64,000 nucleotides of DNA from Primula veris (Eukaryota; Streptophyta; Magnoliopsida; Ericales; Primulaceae): assembly GCA_963682055.1 (NCBI GenBank), contig OY821740.1, positions 7,503,314-7,567,313 on the forward strand, given 5' to 3'. Below are positions 11,122 to 23,560 of the stretch, piece by piece; position 1 is the stretch's first letter, and each line of letters opens with the position of its first letter. Below the pieces are notes generated by a model. That model saw only the letters and a program-made list of their open reading frames with translations. It was not told the DNA's origin and made no database searches. A program made the translations under genes and the position numbers.

Positions 11122-14100
11122 ATGGCCGGAAAATACCTCCCGCCGGCGAGCCTAACCCCAAGCGGCCGTCCGGTGCTATTCTCCGGCGAGACGGAATGTT
11201 CGTTACTCTCGAACGTCGATTTACTAAGCGAGGATAATAATAACAATAATAATTTTCCGCATTTAAAATCGGGTACGGTTATATTAACCACACACCGGTT
11301 ACTATGGATATCTCCTGATGCCACGTCAGCATCCGGTGTCCCGCTTTCTACGGTTGTCCACGTGTTCACTTCGAGAAAGTCGATTAAGTCCATGTTCGCT
11401 AGCCCCAGGATCCGTTTCCAGGTTATTAAACAATTAATTAGTTATATTTTGTTTTGTTTGGTCCTGTTTGTTTCTATTTTAACTTATTTGGTCCTCGTTA
11501 GATTGGAGTTTTTTCTTTTCTTTTCGATTTTGCTGTGTTTTGTTGAGATGCCCCCTTGTAGTTTAGAGTAATTATGTTTTGAAACCTTCAATGCTATTTT
11601 TTTAACTCCAATCCTACGTGGCAGGGACAAATGTACCAAACTCGGAGTTTGTTTAGGTGTTAATGAGCTTGTTTTAGTTTTGTTTAAGTTTATGAGTTTA
11701 TTGTTCGTTTCGTCCCAATTTAATCGATAGTTATTCCATTTTGGGAAATTTCAGCTTAAATGAAAGTTTACTAAAATAGAAACTCAAAAAGTGATAAAGT
11801 TACTTTATTACTCTGATTTAGATTTCGCGTGAACAAAACATGTTGATTCGACTAAAGTAAGGGGTAATATGGACAAATACCAAGTATGCTCACTTCTTTT
11901 ATTAAGGTAACCGATTCATCCCTATAATTTGTTTGGGATAGTGTGTGATTTTGTTTGTTCCTAGCATGTAGAATGGAGTGTGGTTTGGGAAAAAGTATTC
12001 GAAAAGACAAAAAAAAATAGGATGTGTCACACCAATCAAATTGTAATTTTTTAAATTGATAGTGGGCCCCACAAGAGATTACTTTTTAATCTTTTGTGAC
12101 ATGTTTTTATAAAAATTCCCACGGATAAACTTGTTGAGTGACTTCTCAGCGGAATTACTAATGTTAAGGCTTGTAATGTTGGAGTTGCTTTTAACTCATC
12201 CAATTTGTTTCTTAACTTACTTTTCAGTTTTAACCTTGCGTTTGGCTGGTCAGCTTAAACTGGTGTCTTTTTTGGTTTCATTGCCTGTAAATCTAGAACC
12301 TGTAGGAACCTCGTAAATGGAGCGGGTTTTTTTTTCCCACTGCCTGTTATAATCCACTTTATTCATTTCAAAGTTCCAGTCAGATGAGTTGTTTCCATCA
12401 TTTATTTATTATTGATTCAAAATAAAATCTGGGTTTGTTTGGCTGCATGTTTAGGCTCAGACAGTGTGCATATATTCATGTTTTTTCTTTGTTGTAAAAC
12501 AAACCTGATTACACAGAATATAAAAGTTTACTCCAATGAAAATTTATTTCCCTTTGGTTCTTCAAACACAGGTCAGCACTAACAATGAGGGAGGAGTAGA
12601 CGGGAGCTGCTCGAGGTCCTCCGTCATCACCCTTGTGTCCAGAGGAAAATCAGATTTGGACCCATTTTTAGAGAAATTCGGAGAAGTTTTGAAGGGTAGA
12701 GCATGGGAGAACTCCATCCCAAGTGGGTCTGGGTCGGGTAGTGGTGTTGGGCCGAGCGGTGGTGGCGGCAGTTTGGCGATAAAAATGCCGATGGTGGGGG
12801 TATCAGGGATACTGAGGAAAGAGCAGGAGATGTGGGAGAGTACTGATAAGAGCTTACAAGATGCCTTCCAAGACTTGAACGCCCTTATGGTATGAATCAA
12901 TTCATGTTAATTTATTATTAATGTCTTTTTATCGGGCTTGGGTGATCACCTTACTTCTTTACTTACTTTTGCTTTTAAAAATGATGAAAGTATATTGACG
13001 GTCTTTGTTGCACCTATAGAAGGTTTGGTACTTTTTTCAAATGTTTTTTTTGAAGACTAGTTATCGACTGCTTTTCACTACTCCCAACATAAAAAAACAT
13101 ACCGTTTGTTTTCTACCAAGCACACTTATAAGTATTGCTGAAAAGTGCATTTTTACCCCCACCTTTTTTCTGGTAAGCAAGTCTTTTTTACCTCCACCTA
13201 ACAAGTATACTATTTATAAAAGGCCACCAAGCAAGCCCATTATGCAATAGAGAAGTTTACAGATTCCTTGTGGCAACTTTTTATTCGTTTTTAGTGTCCT
13301 CTACTATATGGGGTATTTTTTAACGATCGGCAGTAAAGGAACATCACTAGATCCTTTACCAATCTGAATATTAGCGTTCTTTAATTTCTCTAGGAGTGAA
13401 TCATCCTCTATGTGAAGACTACCTTTCTCTAATTTGTTGTTAGTAGTGAATAATTGCAAAGATATAGGTCTGCCTCAATTGCCTAGTTCAGATGTGTTAT
13501 ATAATGGGAAATATATGAATTTCGTACTCTGTTGTATTGACAGAGTAAGGCCAAAGAAATGGTTCTGCTTGCAGAGAAGATGAGGCAGAAGCTTTTATCA
13601 GGCTCAAACAATACAGCTAGTTCAGCAAATGATGAAGAAATGGCTTCCAAAGAAGATATGCAAGATTGGTTACTGAGTGTAGGTGTTGTGTCGCCCGTCA
13701 CAAAAGAGTCTGCTGGAGCTTTATATCACCAGCAGCTGTCCCGTCAGGTACTGCTCTATGTGCATATGTGCGTTTATATATGCATACATTCACATTTATA
13801 CACGTACATGCGCGTATCTAATTTCTCTGTCATCCGCCATGATTTTTTTTTGTTAATTATAGAATGCTAAGTTGTCATTGCACGAAAGCTTAGTCAAGAA
13901 TTTGAGACAATTTAGTGAGGTTGAAGACTTATCATATGCTTTATTTGTTTTGAAGTCTTCCATCCGCATATATATATTTTTGGTTGTAAATGCATGGCTA
14001 AATTTGTCTGCTATTAACAGGATGCTTTTCTTTTTTGGAATTGTTTTTTTCTGTATGCCATCTGAAGTAAAATATCCCCCATCAACTGTCAAAGTCTAAA

Positions 14101-17100
14101 TGCACTTTGACTATGTTTTTAAGTGTGCCTTTAAAACTCATGGACACGGTTTTTAAGTATGGCATGGACTATGATTAGCAAGGGAAACTGTTTTAGGAAA
14201 AGCATGACAGAAATAAAGGGGGAAAAAGTATTCTGCTACCCACAAGAATTGAACCCAAGTCATTTTAGTTTAAGAACCGCTCGGTTGGAGCCTTTCAAAT
14301 ATTTTACCATCCACTTGTCTAATTGACCTCTCTCATCAACTTTGCTTTAAGAAAAGCTGTTGTGATATCCTGTTTTAGCATTTTTGTTTACTTTTATAAA
14401 ATCATGTCATGCTTTCTTAGTGCATTGTGGTATCTGTCAAAATTATATCTATTTTTCGAAGGCCACTGCCATCTTTATGTCTTGAAGGGAGAAAAAATAT
14501 GTTAGCCGTAAATTGATTTTACATCATGCATGTTTAATTGATTTAATACTTCCTACAGACCGACCGCACAACCCCCCCCCCCCCCCCCCAACACACACAC
14601 ACACACACACACACACACATTTCCCCTTCTCTTCCTCCTCTGTTTTATGGGTCCTCATTGGTTTTTTTTCTACGATCCCAAGTTAGCAGATTTTGTCAAA
14701 ATCCCTCTAGAGAGAGCTGGGGGAATGATCAACATGATAGATATTTATTGTTTGTTCAACCGTGCACGTGGTACAGGTATGTGACCATTTTTTTTTACAC
14801 TCATTGCTTTTGTTTTGATAATCCTTCCCACTTGTTCTTATTATTTTGTACTGCTAACAAGATATTTTCTAATTGACAGAATTAATATCACCAGACGATT
14901 TGCTTCGAGCATGCTCTCTTTGGGAGAAATTTGATGTGTATGTTGCTCACTCTTCATTTCATTTCTATGTTGATTTTAGCAATATATAATCTACTTTATA
15001 TAATTGCTCTTCTCTGTGCATATTTGTTATCATATAAGGCAGCGATTCAAGTTTAAACTTTTGAATTTTTTCATGTTGCATTCAACAAGCCCTGTGATGT
15101 TACGGAAGTTTGAAAGTGGCGTAGTTGTCATCCAGAACAAAGAGCACAGTGATGAGGAGGTAATATCAATAGTAAAATCATCCAATCTTTTTATTAGAAA
15201 GTCATGATTAGCTATTGTCCTTTATCATTTTTATTAGCGGGGAGGTTTATAAAAATGGAATGACCAAATAAGGAATTTCAGGATATAATTTGTCCATGAA
15301 AACTTGGTCATGAACTTTAGTATGCAGCTTCTGTGCTGGTAGGGAAATGTTTTCGAATGCTTCCCATTATAGTCACATGCAGTGCTTGTTATATGACCAT
15401 AGATTTTGGTTTTGAAATCATCAAAAAGGATTTCATTACTTAGCAGTATAATTCTTGCAAAAAGGGGTGATTGGTTAGTTTTATTCTATTTTTTTTCATT
15501 TTCTTTTGATACCATCACATGGAGTTCTGCAGAAAAAATATATTTTGATGAAGGAAAGTGTCACTATTACTTAGGCTCTGTTTGTTTCGTAGTAAAATAT
15601 TTACGGAGGGAAAATATTTTTCGGGTAAAGTTTTACGGTGCAAATTTTTGTTTGCATTTTATTTACGGGTGTTTGGTGCGTCAAAGGTTTCCCATGGGAA
15701 TTCTATTGAAATTCAAAAATCTATTAGTTATTTAAATTAGACAAATTCGATGCATAAATAAATAAACATTGTTCATACTTTAAACAAAATATTTTAAGAT
15801 GAAAAACATCAAAAATTAACTAAAAGTCACAAAAATTAACTAAAAGTCACAAAAATGAATAAGTTCGTGAAAGTTTAAAAACATTAGTGATTAAAATCAC
15901 AATTATTTTGACGGAAAAAAAGCTAAAAGTTCGTCTTCTTTTCTGAAAGGAACTTCGTCAACATGTATAGAAAACTTAAACTAAACACATATTTTATTTC
16001 ATATACGTCACTTATAATAACTTATAATTTTTCAACATATAAACTCATAAAATTATAAGTATAGAAGATATTATTGACTTTTTTTTAGCTTTTTCAAATT
16101 TTCTTGGGTTTTTTAGATTTTTCGGAATTTTTTGTTTTTTTTTTTCCATTTTTTTTGTTATTTTTTAGATTTTTTTCCTATTTATTTATATTTTTATTGG
16201 TTAATTAGATTTTAGCTTTTTCAAATTTTCTTGGGTTTTTTAGATTTTTCGGAATTTTTTGTTTTAACATTTTTTTTTTATTTTTTAGATTTTTTCCTAT
16301 TTATTTATATTTTTATTGGTTAATTAGATTTTAGCTTTTTCAAATTTTCTTGGGTTTTTTAGATTTTTCGGAATTTTTTGTTTTTTGTTTTCCATTTTTT
16401 TGTTATTTTTTAGATTTTTTCCTATTTATTTATATTTTTATTGGTTAATTAGATTTTAGCTTTTTCAAATTTTCTTGGGTTTTTTAGATTTTTCGGATTT
16501 TATTTTTTTTTCCATTTTTGTTATTTTTTAGAACTTTTCGTATTTTTTCCTTTTTTTTATTGGTTAATAGATAGAATTGGACTAATTATTAAATAATTTT
16601 GAAAGAATAGACCTATAATTAATAATAGTTATAATACTAGTATTAGAAAGAATATAGAGAGAGCCTCCGTAAACCGTTTACAACTTTATTTGCGGGGTAA
16701 TCGTTTCCCTCAATTTTACTGGATATGTGGGAAAAGTTTTCCAAAAAAAAATGTTTTACGTTAAACCAATCATCCGGAAAATCTATTTTACCCGTAAATG
16801 TTTGTTTACCCCCATTTTACAACAAAACAAACAGAGCCTTAGGCACAAAGAGACTTAAGGTGTTAAGCGCATCACCATAGGATGAAAATATGGAATGGAC
16901 ATTTTATCATTCTGGTTATATTGTGAAGCTGCATGATGATGAATATAGACGACTTCTTAAAAAAAGGATGTTAAACAGTCAAGTATAGTGTGTATGAAGG
17001 ACTAAGATTCAGTTTTTCCGGGCAATGCTAAGTGAGTGATAATATGCGTTGACAAAGCTTTTACTTCACTTTGGCTGTTATAAGCTCAAAAGTCTAAAGT

Positions 17101-18957
17101 CTGTTTAAAGGCATGTATTACTTGCCTCTTAGAAGCAATTCCTAATTAAATCTTCTTGGTTTTGACTTATAGAGGAAGATAATCTGTGGCTGTGGTACTT
17201 ATTCTGACAAGTGACACCATGTTTAGTGACATGATGTTACAGAAGTCTTTTTGGATTGCATTAGTTTGTTTACTGTAAGGTTGTATAAGAACAAAGTCTC
17301 TTTTGGGAATATAGGTCTTTTCAAAAATCACATCCCTCGTGCTAAAGCCTGATACTCTCCGATCTGGGATAAGTCCCAGTGATGCTGCTATGACATTAGG
17401 GATTGCTCCAGCTATGGCTAAGGAGCACCTACTAACTGCTGAGAGCAAAGGTAAGTATTTTTTCAGTATTCTTTTGGGTGATGTTTGTATTATTCAAAAC
17501 ACATTGTTTACTTTTATTTTGTTTGACAGGTCTCTTATGCCGAGATGTAAGCCCTGATGGTTTTCGGTTTTATGTCAATCTGTTCCATGAAATTAATCTG
17601 AATGACATGTACATGTAAGTAGGATGCAACTTCTCTTGTTAATATTTTGTTAATTTACGTTGAGTTATTTGCCTCTATTTTGATGTCAAGGTTTTGATTG
17701 TTCGTTCACTGAAACTGTATGGGTTCTGTTCTTAGCAAACTGCTTATCGCCCGCAGTGATATTGGCTTAAAGATCATTGCGTTATTTATAACTTCCATAC
17801 GCACCAAACCTTTACTTAGCGATAACATCTTATTTTCGTTTTCTTCTTGCCACTTGACTTTGCCTTATGTTATAATTGTTTGGTATACATGGGTTTTCCC
17901 TTATTCACTTAGGTATGGAATTACTTCCATTTTGTTTAGTCCACATGGTTTCATTGGTTCAGAACCTGACTGTTATAGTTGCAGTATGGGTGATCAGCAG
18001 CACCTTGTTATTATCGCATAGCTGCAGTTATGATGCTTATATATTACTGTGTTTCTTTTTGAACCTGACAATTTGCTCTCAGGTGTTTGTGTCTTAGAAA
18101 GATGCGCACATCTAGCTTTAAATTAGACACTCATCATTACACAAATATTAGTTGTCAAGGAGATGGATTTAGTAGACAGCTTGATAAAATTTCCAAATCA
18201 TTTCTCCGGCTTCTGTCTTGACTCGTTAAAATTTTGTAATCCCTTATTGGTCTGGAAGTGTTTTAAGTCACGCTCTTTATTTAACTTCCATGTGCCTTTT
18301 TATCAATACTTTTACATCCCATTTCCCTTGTATTAGAAACATGTCTTTCTTCTGACGTCTATCATCCTTTCCGTTTTTTTGCTTATGGCATAGAGTTTGC
18401 TCGTATCCGAAAAGTGCTCGTTAATTGTGCATTTTACTTTTTTTGTTTTATTTTGAAGATAGAGAAAATGCATGTCAAGAGTCAAAGAATATTTGGAATA
18501 GAAAAGAACCCGTTCATTAACTTAATTCTGCTGCTTGTAATGCTAATGAAGGTGTTCCGAAAGTTGACTTTATATGTCTGGACGAGTGTTACTTACCCTG
18601 GAATAAGTGTTATGAATATATTCTTAAAATTTCTATTTCTGAGAAACAAATTCCTTCAACTTGTGTTGGTCATGAAGTTTGGCTAGCCAATCTTGTTTCT
18701 GTTTCATTGTGCTTTTGTTGTTCTATATATCATTTAATGTACGTTGTACTAAGGTCTTGTTCAAACAGGGTCAGGGATCACGGGAGATACAGTGCATGGA
18801 TAAAAGCTACCAGTTCTCATTGTAAGTCTAATTCTTTAGTATTCTGTCCTTTCACTACTTACCTTTTGATCTTTGAACCGAGTTTGATGATGTTTAAAGT
18901 AGTTGTTAGCTTACAAAAATAATTTGTATTGTATTTTTCTCCCATCTTTTTTTAGAA
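11122..18957 (+). CDS. VPS36: ESCRT-II subunit VPS36
   Basis: Coding exons 11122-11421, 12572-12889, 13544-13747, 14683-14776, 14880-14937, 15090-15159, 17315-17450, 17530-17614 and 18769-18821 join in phase to 439 residues; the stop TAA is completed by 18956-18957. The N-terminal ~130 residues form the GLUE domain ([13 protein letters not shown]). A helical linker follows ([25 protein letters not shown]). The winged-helix ESCRT-II core has [50 protein letters not shown] and [21 protein letters not shown]36 links ESCRT-II to membranes and ubiquitinated cargo on endosomes. Length agrees with the plant family. The last two splice sites are unusual: if the donor at 17615 is not used, an in-frame TAA (17616-17618) ends the protein 17 residues earlier. 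The exon from 18956 is otherwise 3' untranslated. Confidence 0.93.
14571..14620. repeat. Poly-C / AC microsatellite
   Basis: A run of about 19 C is followed by about 15 AC units in VPS36 intron 3. Likely length-variable. Confidence 0.9.
15574..16838. mobile_element. PIF/Harbinger-type non-autonomous element in VPS36 intron 6
   Basis: Termini GGCTCTGTTTGTTT (15574) and AAACAAACAGAGCC (ending 16838) are inverse copies. Both sides are flanked by TTA (15571-15573, 16839-16841), the usual Tourist/Harbinger target duplication. The homology extends inward through ATTTACGG and Cs-rich stretches near both ends. No transposase is seen. At ~1.27 kb it is long for a MITE because it carries a ~120-bp tandem repeat. 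Confidence 0.8.
16081..16510. repeat. ~120-bp minisatellite inside the Harbinger-type element
   Basis: Four head-to-tail units each begin with TTTTAGCTTTTTCAAATTTT followed by CTTGGG, starting near 16084, 16211, 16331 and 16454. They differ mainly in T-run lengths. Confidence 0.85.
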
Positions 18958-19109
18958 CTGGTTGCACAAATTTTCCTGGAGAAGTTGATGTGTGCTCGAG
19001 GTGAATTAAGGAAACCAATAGCTCAACCAATATTTGTTCCATTTTGAGCCTGCGCTGGATACATTTTCTCATCCAGACATGCCATTTATTGTAAAGTTAT
19101 AGAAAAGAT

Positions 19110-20040
19110 TGAGTTGGATATTCAGCTTAAGAAGTATACATGCATTTGTTGACTAAAACACGACTGCATGCAGACTTTGTCTCAATCAACGTGTTGGTAT
19201 TTGTGAGGTTAGAATACAAATTTGCTGAATTAGGATAAAAAGCTGCCCAGAGTGCTGCTCAATCAGCTGCTACTTTTAAATTGTAATTTCCTTTTAGCCG
19301 ATACTATTCTTTTACTCCATCTCGGCTCGAATGTTGGTGGGTGGTAATTTTTAGGTTGAGTTCCTGATTGAGGAACTTTTTCATTTAATGGTTAATATCT
19401 CATGGATAGTTCGATGTTTATAGCTTGTCTGGAAATAGGTGATTAGATTTATGTCAAAACAAAGGGTGACTGTTTTTCATACCACTACATGAGCAAAGTA
19501 ATCAAGGGAAAAATCACTGAAATGATAAGTCTGTCTCAAATAGTTTACAAGATGGTTCTTGTTCGGTTATACCCTTGTATCTGGTTGAGAAAAATTCAGG
19601 AAGAATCCGATAAAAAGGGATATGAGAAAACAATGAAGCAATAATTACAGTACAAACCTAGATGAGGATAAGTGCTTCGAAATGATAGATTGTAGCAATC
19701 TCTTGTCCTTCCCAACTTCTTCCACTCAAAACAAAAACTAAATGAGTGATAATCTTCACATAAACAAAATTCGCACGGTTTAACAGATATTTTACCAAGA
19801 ACTTTACCGAAAATGAGAAACCCATAACGGAGTATAACATTAGAATATGACGTCTTGAAGAACTTTAGTAATACCAATTGATTAGTTTCACTTATTCCGG
19901 AATACAATTAAGTTGTGGCGATGCTGACTCCATCAAAATAAATCTAAGGACGATATACTTCTTTTCATACGTGGAGCTAGAGGTGTTTACACTGTTTGTG
20001 CTCAATGGCCAGATAAAAATGAAATCGACATCAGTGCTAG
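19110..20040. other. VPS36 downstream spacer
   Basis: AT-rich DNA after the VPS36 3' exon. No gene, repeat or RNA signal recognised; open frames here are short and lack family resemblance. Confidence 0.4.
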
Positions 20041-20049
20041 TAACTTGGT

Positions 20050-20520
20050 GTCACGGGCCTGTTTTTCGCTCCAGAAAACAGCCTTCGTGATGGCACGAAC
20101 CGGGGTTTAATCGCTGCCCGACTCGCTCAGCCAAACCAACACTCACATACACTCGTGTATCGCTCTCAAACGCAGCCCGTTTCAACACAAAAACAGGGCT
20201 GTTTTCTGTGACAAAAAACGCAGCAACATAGACAGGCAAATGTAAGTAAACGAAAACTGAAATTATAGCCAATTGGCCAACCTTTAAATTATATTCGGAA
20301 TCCCCTTTTGTGCAGTCAGTGTGTTTGACTGCACATTGTACCATTAATTCGTGTACTGTTTGATTACTTTAGATTAGATCTGAACCGTAGCATCTAAACC
20401 CATATTAAAAAAACATAACCCTTAAATTACTATTATACCCTTAAATCTTACGGTCTAAATCTAAAGTAAATGATCCAACGGTACTCTATTTAACAGTATT
20501 TTGTAGCGTTCAATGTAGAA
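20050..20520. repeat. Inverted-repeat segments, probable MITEs
   Basis: CAGAAAACAGCC (about 20071) pairs with GGCTGTTTTCTG (about 20206). A second imperfect hairpin pairs TTACTTTAGATTAGATCTGA (about 20364) with TCTAAATCTAAAGTAAATGA (about 20454). Neither has a confirmed target duplication. Confidence 0.4.
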
Positions 20521-21419
20521 CGGGACAAAAGAAAAACCCAATTCCGTAAATAATTACAATGAGTCGTTTACAGACTTTTCTCTTACAAAACCAGACTGAA
20601 AAACGAAATACAATCTGCCCATGTATTTTATAATACATACATGACAGTTACAAAGCAGAATTACAAGGGAAATAAAGTGCCCAAGGCAGTTACAATGCAG
20701 TTTGGAACTGCTTCAGCACATTGGTAATCGTTCCCGCCCTTTTCAAGTGACTCCAACCCTTAATAGAACACTTATACAGCAGTTAGAACCCGTCCCAACC
20801 AAACAGATGACTCCGATCCACATAATCAATCTGCATTGCCATCAAACTGCCCGCCATTAGAATCAAAACAGTCCGTTGTCGTGACTCAAAACCATCAGTC
20901 CATTCGAACCATATCGAACGTGTTTTCTTACTTAAAACCTGCCTAGAGCTTGAACCTTATCAAACTCAAATTTCTTAGCGCTTCTATACGCCAAACATTA
21001 GCCAAACGAATGTTAGCACAAACATGCTAACACTTGGTACTTGCATGATATCGCACTTTATGCTCAATAGCCTATTATTATTATTATGACTGTTACATTA
21101 TTTTACTCCAAATATCTTAATATGTAATACGGACGCACTGTGATCGTGATCCGAGTATCTACTTTTCATGTTTTTTATTTGCTATTTAACAGGGTGCTAA
21201 CTTTTAAATAGGCAACTCTTTATAAAGATACATGTTAGATAGAATTTTATGAAGAATGAAAAAAGGAACTACTACACCAATATTTAAGCTAAAGGCATTA
21301 CGTTAAATCGGAAAAAAATTACATAGAACTCAATCCAAGCAACTCAAGGGGGTCATTTACTCATTTATGTAATAAAGGAAGTTGAATGCAAAAGTGGGAT
21401 AAATTAAACCATATTACAA
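20521..21419. other. Non-genic stretch with a weak two-strand open region
   Basis: Between 20800 and 20950 both strands stay open for about 50 codons; the minus frame ends SHLFGWDGF then stop. I recognise no family and see no exon borders. The rest is AT-rich spacer. Confidence 0.3.
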
Positions 21420-23505
21420 ATGTAACTAATAAATAAATATCACAATCTCCCCATATTTTTATTTATAACTAGAAAAAATAAAAATAAAACCCATTGAAGC
21501 AAATATGATAGATTTGGGGCCCAAAGAAAAAGAAATATAGTATATTACAAATGCAAAAGGGGGTTAAATTGCAAATAAACCATATTACAAGGTGTCAATA
21601 CTATTACAAATGAAATTAAAAAAAAAGAAAAAGAAATATACTGTATATTACAATGCAAAAGTGGGTTAAATTGCAAATAAACCATATTACAAGGTGCCAA
21701 TACTATTACAAATGAAACTAAAAAAAAATAAAAAAATATAGTATATTACAAATGCAAAAGTGGGTTAAATTGCAAATAAACCATATTACAAGGTGCCAAT
21801 ACTATTACAAATGAAACTAAAAAAAAGAAAAAGAAATATACTGTATATTACAATGCAAAAATGGGTTAAATTGCAAATAAACCATATTACAAGGTGTCAA
21901 TACTATTATAAATGAAACTAAAAAAAAGAAAAAGAAAAATACTGTATGTTACAATGCAAAAGTGGGTTAAATTGCAAATAAACCATATTATAAGGTGCCA
22001 ATACTATTACAAATGAAACTAAAAAAAAAAAAAAGAAATATACTGTATGTTACAATGCAAAAGTGGGTTAAATTGCAAATAAACGATATTATAAGGTGTC
22101 AATACTATTACAAATGAAACTAAAAAAAAGAAAAAGAAATATACTGTATGTTACAATGCAAAAGTGGGTTAAATTGCAAATAAACCATATTATAAGGTTC
22201 CAATACTATTACAAATGAAACTAAAAAAAAGAAAAAGAAATATACTGTATATTACAATGCAAAAGTGGGTTAAATTGCAAATAAACCATATTATAAGGTG
22301 CCAATACTATTACAAATGAAACTAAAAAAAAGAAAAAAAAAATATACTGTATTTTACAATGCAAAAATGGGTTAAATTGCAAATAAATCATATTACAAGG
22401 TGCCAATACTATTACAAATGAAACTAAAAAAAAGAAAAAGAAATATACTGTATATTACAATGCAAAAATGGGTTAAATTGCAAATAAACCATATTACAAG
22501 GTGTCAATACTATTATAAATGAAACTAAAAAAAAGAAAAAGAAATATACTGTATGTTACAATGCAAAAGTGGGTTAAATTGCAAATAAACCATATTATAA
22601 GGTGTCAATACTATTACAAATGAAACTAAAAAAAAGAAAAAGAAATATACTGTATATTACAATGCAAAAATGGGTTAAATTGCAAATAAACCATATTACA
22701 AGGTGTCAATACTATTATAAATGAAACTAAAAAAAAGAAAAAGAAATATACTGTATGTTACAATGCAAAAGTGGGTTAAATTGCAAATAAACCATATTAT
22801 AAGGTGCCAATACTATTACAAATGAAACTAAAAAAAAGAAAAAAAAAATATACCGTATATTACAATGCAAAAATGGGTTAAATTGCAAATAAACCATATT
22901 ATAAGGTGCCAATACTATTACAAATGAAACTAAAAAAAAGAAAAGGAAATATACTGTATATTACAATGCAAAAATGGGTTAAATTGCAAATAAACCATAT
23001 TACAAGGTGTCAATACTATTATAAATGAAACTAAAAAAAAGAAAAAGAAAAATACTGTATGTTACAATGCAAAAGTGGGTTAAATTGCAAATAAATCATA
23101 TTACAAGGTGCCAATACTATTACAAATGAAACTAAAAAAAAGAAAAAGAAATATACTGTATATTACAATGCAAAAATGGGTTAAATTGCAAATAAACCAT
23201 ATTACAAGGTGTCAATACTATTATAAATGAAACTAAAAAAAAGAAAAAGAAAAATACTGTATGTTACAATGCAAAAGTGGGTTAAATTACAAATAAACCA
23301 TATTATAAGGTGCCAATACTATTACAAATGAAACTAAAAAAAAGAAAAAAAAATATACTGTATGTTATAATGTAAAAATGGGTTAAATTGCAAATAAACC
23401 CTATATTACGCAGGTGCCAATACTATTACAAATTAAACTAAAAAAGAAAGCAAAATAAATATCACAATCCCCCCACCACTATAATATATAACTAGAAAAA
23501 AGAAA
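21420..23505. repeat. ~101-bp tandem repeat array, about 19 copies
   Basis: The core GGGTTAAATTGCAAATAAA recurs about every 101 bp from about 21563 to about 23382. Variants of neighbouring units alternate (AAAATGGG/ATTACAAGGTGTC versus AAAGTGGG/ATTATAAGGTGCC), giving a ~202-bp higher-order period over much of the array. Both edges carry related DNA: AAATAAATATCACAATC with TATAACTAGAAAAAA at 21430-21475 and 23452-23502. The array ends about 55 bp before the REX1-B-like start codon, so it probably reaches that gene's promoter. Confidence 0.92.
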
Positions 23506-23560
23506 TAACCATTTTTAGTACTATTATAATTTAGAGAGAAGGAAACTAAAGGGGTGATGA

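Noticed and set aside
18956..19047. Frame reading LVAQIFLEKLMCARGELRKP to a stop at 19045-19047, taken at first as a C-terminal VPS36 extension
   Set aside because: Splicing 18821 to 18956 creates TAA at once in the VPS36 frame; other frames do not connect to an upstream exon. Treated as 3' untranslated, though the frame is oddly protein-like.
22221..22912. Repeated 61-codon minus-strand frames
   Set aside because: They are products of the 101-bp array periodicity, without start context or family match.
21420..23505. CRISPR-like array
   Set aside because: Units are contiguous ~101-bp tandem repeats with no unique spacers, in a plant nuclear genome.
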